Below are positions 62,759 through 64,000 of a DNA stretch of 64,000 nt, piece after piece. Source of the stretch: Jutongia hominis (lineage in GTDB: Bacteria; Bacillota; Clostridia; Lachnospirales; Lachnospiraceae). Where the stretch lies: positions 62,001-126,000 of the forward strand of contig NZ_JACRSW010000009.1 of assembly GCF_014384965.1 (NCBI RefSeq), written 5' to 3'. The position numbers were made by a program, and so were the translations under genes. Within the stretch, counting starts at the first letter, position 1. Each line of letters starts with the position of its first letter. The notes beneath the pieces were generated by a model that was given only the letters and a program-made list of their open reading frames with translations, was not told the DNA's origin and searched no databases.

Positions 62759-62800
62759 TGTTATTATGCATAAAACCATATTGGATAGGAGGAATAACGT

Positions 62801-64000
62801 ATGAGAAAAAACAGTACAAAGAAATTCTTTGCAGCATTGTTATCGGCGGCAATGATCCTGACTTCAACAGGCGTGTCAATGATCGATGGTGCAAAGGCCG
62901 ATGCAGCAGGAAAAGCAGTCTTAAAACAGGCTAAGAAAACGGTAAGCATCCGGCAGGGAAAGAAAACAACACTCAAGATCACAAAGAAGAACATTAAAAA
63001 AGTAAAGAAGATCATATGGACTTCTAAGAACAAAAAGATCGCAACCGTCAGCAAAAAAGGTGTAGTCAAAGCGGTCAAAGCAGGAAAGACTACAATTACG
63101 GCAAAAGTAAATTACAAAGCAAAAGGTGCAAAGAAGTTTGCAAACAAGAAGTTAAAATTTACTGTAAAAGTTACGGCAAAGAAAGCCGCAGCGACAAAAG
63201 AACCCGCAGTAAGTAAAACACCTGCAGCTACAGCAAGTCCGGCGCCGGCAGCAACGGCAGCACCGAGTCAGACACCGGCACAGCCGACTTCAAAGAACGG
63301 CATTGCCATGTATGATTCCGGTAAGATGGATGCAAATCTTACGGCAACAGAGTTGATGAAGAAGATGGGACAGGGCTGGAATCTGGGAAATACATTAGAA
63401 GCCTGTGGAAGTGCAAAAGAGACACAGGGTTTTACACCGGAAGATTTTGAAACATTCTGGCAGAAAGTACCTACTACACAGACAACGATGGATGGAATCC
63501 ACAGCTATGGTATCAATTCGGTGCGTATTCCGGTAGCATGGTCAAACATGATGTCAGACGATGGGAAATACACGATCAATGATGCATATTTTAACCGTGT
63601 AGAAACCGTTATGAACTATGCATTCAAAAACGACATGTATGTCATTCTTAACATCCACTACGATAGTGACTGGTGGGGACAGTTCGGCGACAAAGATGAG
63701 GCAGTCAGACAGCAGGCATGGGATCGTTTTGAAGCATTCTGGACACAGATCGCAAACCGTTATGCAGAATATTCAGAACATCTTGTATTTGAATCTGCAA
63801 ACGAGGAACTGGGAGACCGTTTAAATGATGACTGGAAGAAGCAGCAGACAGGAAGTCTTGGAACCGGCGTTCTGACAGAAGACGAATGCTATGAAGTGAC
63901 AAACAAGATCAATCAGAAATTTGTTGACATTGTACGAGCTACAGGCGGAAACAATGTTAAGAGACAGCTTTTGATCGCAGGATATAACACAGATATTGAT
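62801..64000 (+). CDS. Secreted GH5 cellulase with N-terminal Big2-like domain (cut by the window end)
   Basis: An open frame of 400 codons runs off the right edge. Signal peptide about 1-34 (ending DGAKADA). A bacterial Ig-like Big2 domain follows at about 45-125 (KTVSIRQGKKTTLKI, KIATVSKKGVVKAVKAGKTT). A Thr/Pro/Ala linker spans about 127-170. Then a GH5 catalytic domain of endoglucanase type: MGQGWNLGNTLEA, SVRIPVAWSNM, VILNIHYDSDWW and acid/base Glu335 in SANEEL. The nucleophile lies beyond the window. TAGGAGGAATAACGT precedes the ATG. Probably degrades beta-glucan outside the cell. Confidence 0.92.
   Translation, partial: MRKNSTKKFFAALLSAAMILTSTGVSMIDGAKADAAGKAVLKQAKKTVSIRQGKKTTLKITKKNIKKVKKIIWTSKNKKIATVSKKGVVKAVKAGKTTITAKVNYKAKGAKKFANKKLKFTVKVTAKKAAATKEPAVSKTPAATASPAPAATAAPSQTPAQPTSKNGIAMYDSGKMDANLTATELMKKMGQGWNLGNTLEACGSAKETQGFTPEDFETFWQKVPTTQTTMDGIHSYGINSVRIPVAWSNMMSDDGKYTINDAYFNRVETVMNYAFKNDMYVILNIHYDSDWWGQFGDKDEAVRQQAWDRFEAFWTQIANRYAEYSEHLVFESANEELGDRLNDDWKKQQTGSLGTGVLTEDECYEVTNKINQKFVDIVRATGGNNVKRQLLIAGYNTDID

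Overview
This window looks like a chromosomal segment of an anaerobic gut or rumen Firmicute, most likely a Lachnospiraceae (class Clostridia). The signs are moderate AT-richness, strong AGGAGG-type ribosome binding sites, sigma-A promoters, U-tract terminators, a full PTS set, cytosolic GH5 and GH42 glycosidases with a GPH symporter, a BspA-type surface protein and a secreted GH5 cellulase. I cannot fix the genus from sequence alone. Layout: 1-3300 core genes (rplI, dnaB, pgi). 3400-6180 a polysaccharide-deacetylase-like gene and an NSS transporter, separated by a ~580-bp imperfect palindrome. 6600-8550 an ECF sigma factor with a coupled membrane partner. 8645-13461 divergent pyrG and ftsH, the latter fused to a Cof-type HAD phosphatase. 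13.8-21.3 kb histidinol-phosphatase-like, uracil/xanthine permease, MarR with a FUSC-like protein, a 7-unit 115-bp tandem array, a DUF11 protein and a YitT protein. 21.7-26.8 kb livJ-HMGF. 27-28.7 kb a cytidylate-kinase-like protein and an aldo/keto reductase. 28.7-34.5 kb a complete sugar PTS relay: RAT/terminator, IICBA permease, GlcT-like antiterminator, HPr, enzyme I. 34.7-39.6 kb tcdA, a metal P-type ATPase with a small partner, an HD-GYP protein and a DUF1292 protein. 39.8-46.2 kb AraC regulator divergent from GH5 / GPH symporter / GH42. 47-50 kb an XPD/DinG-like helicase with a RecB-like nuclease domain, next to a membrane-anchored Mrr-type nuclease. 51.2-56.7 kb bioY divergent from bioB, hotdog protein, thiolase-like and acyl-CoA-ligase-like genes around a BirA-like operator. 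57-64 kb nitroreductase, glyS, BspA-like protein and a truncated GH5 cellulase. Gene cooperation: the PTS genes form one relay from enzyme I through HPr to the IICBA permease, with the GlcT-like protein acting on the RAT hairpin. The AraC cluster probably imports short beta-linked glycosides through the GPH symporter and hydrolyses them in the cytoplasm. The biotin locus has one palindromic operator whose two halves are the -35 boxes of both divergent promoters, so import (BioY) and the bioB operon should be repressed together. The intergenic DNA is unusually rich in repeats. These are (A) a ~92/117-bp two-hairpin element lying directly behind the U-tract of other intrinsic terminators; (B) a tandem 122-bp leader repeat; (C) a ~160-bp MITE-like element with terminal inverted repeats, one copy of which carries the 115-bp array; and A-rich low-complexity spacers. 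The most unusual items are the long palindrome, the terminator-associated repeats, the FtsH-HAD fusion, the bioB operon with a thiolase lacking its second catalytic cysteine, and an HPr lacking Ser46.
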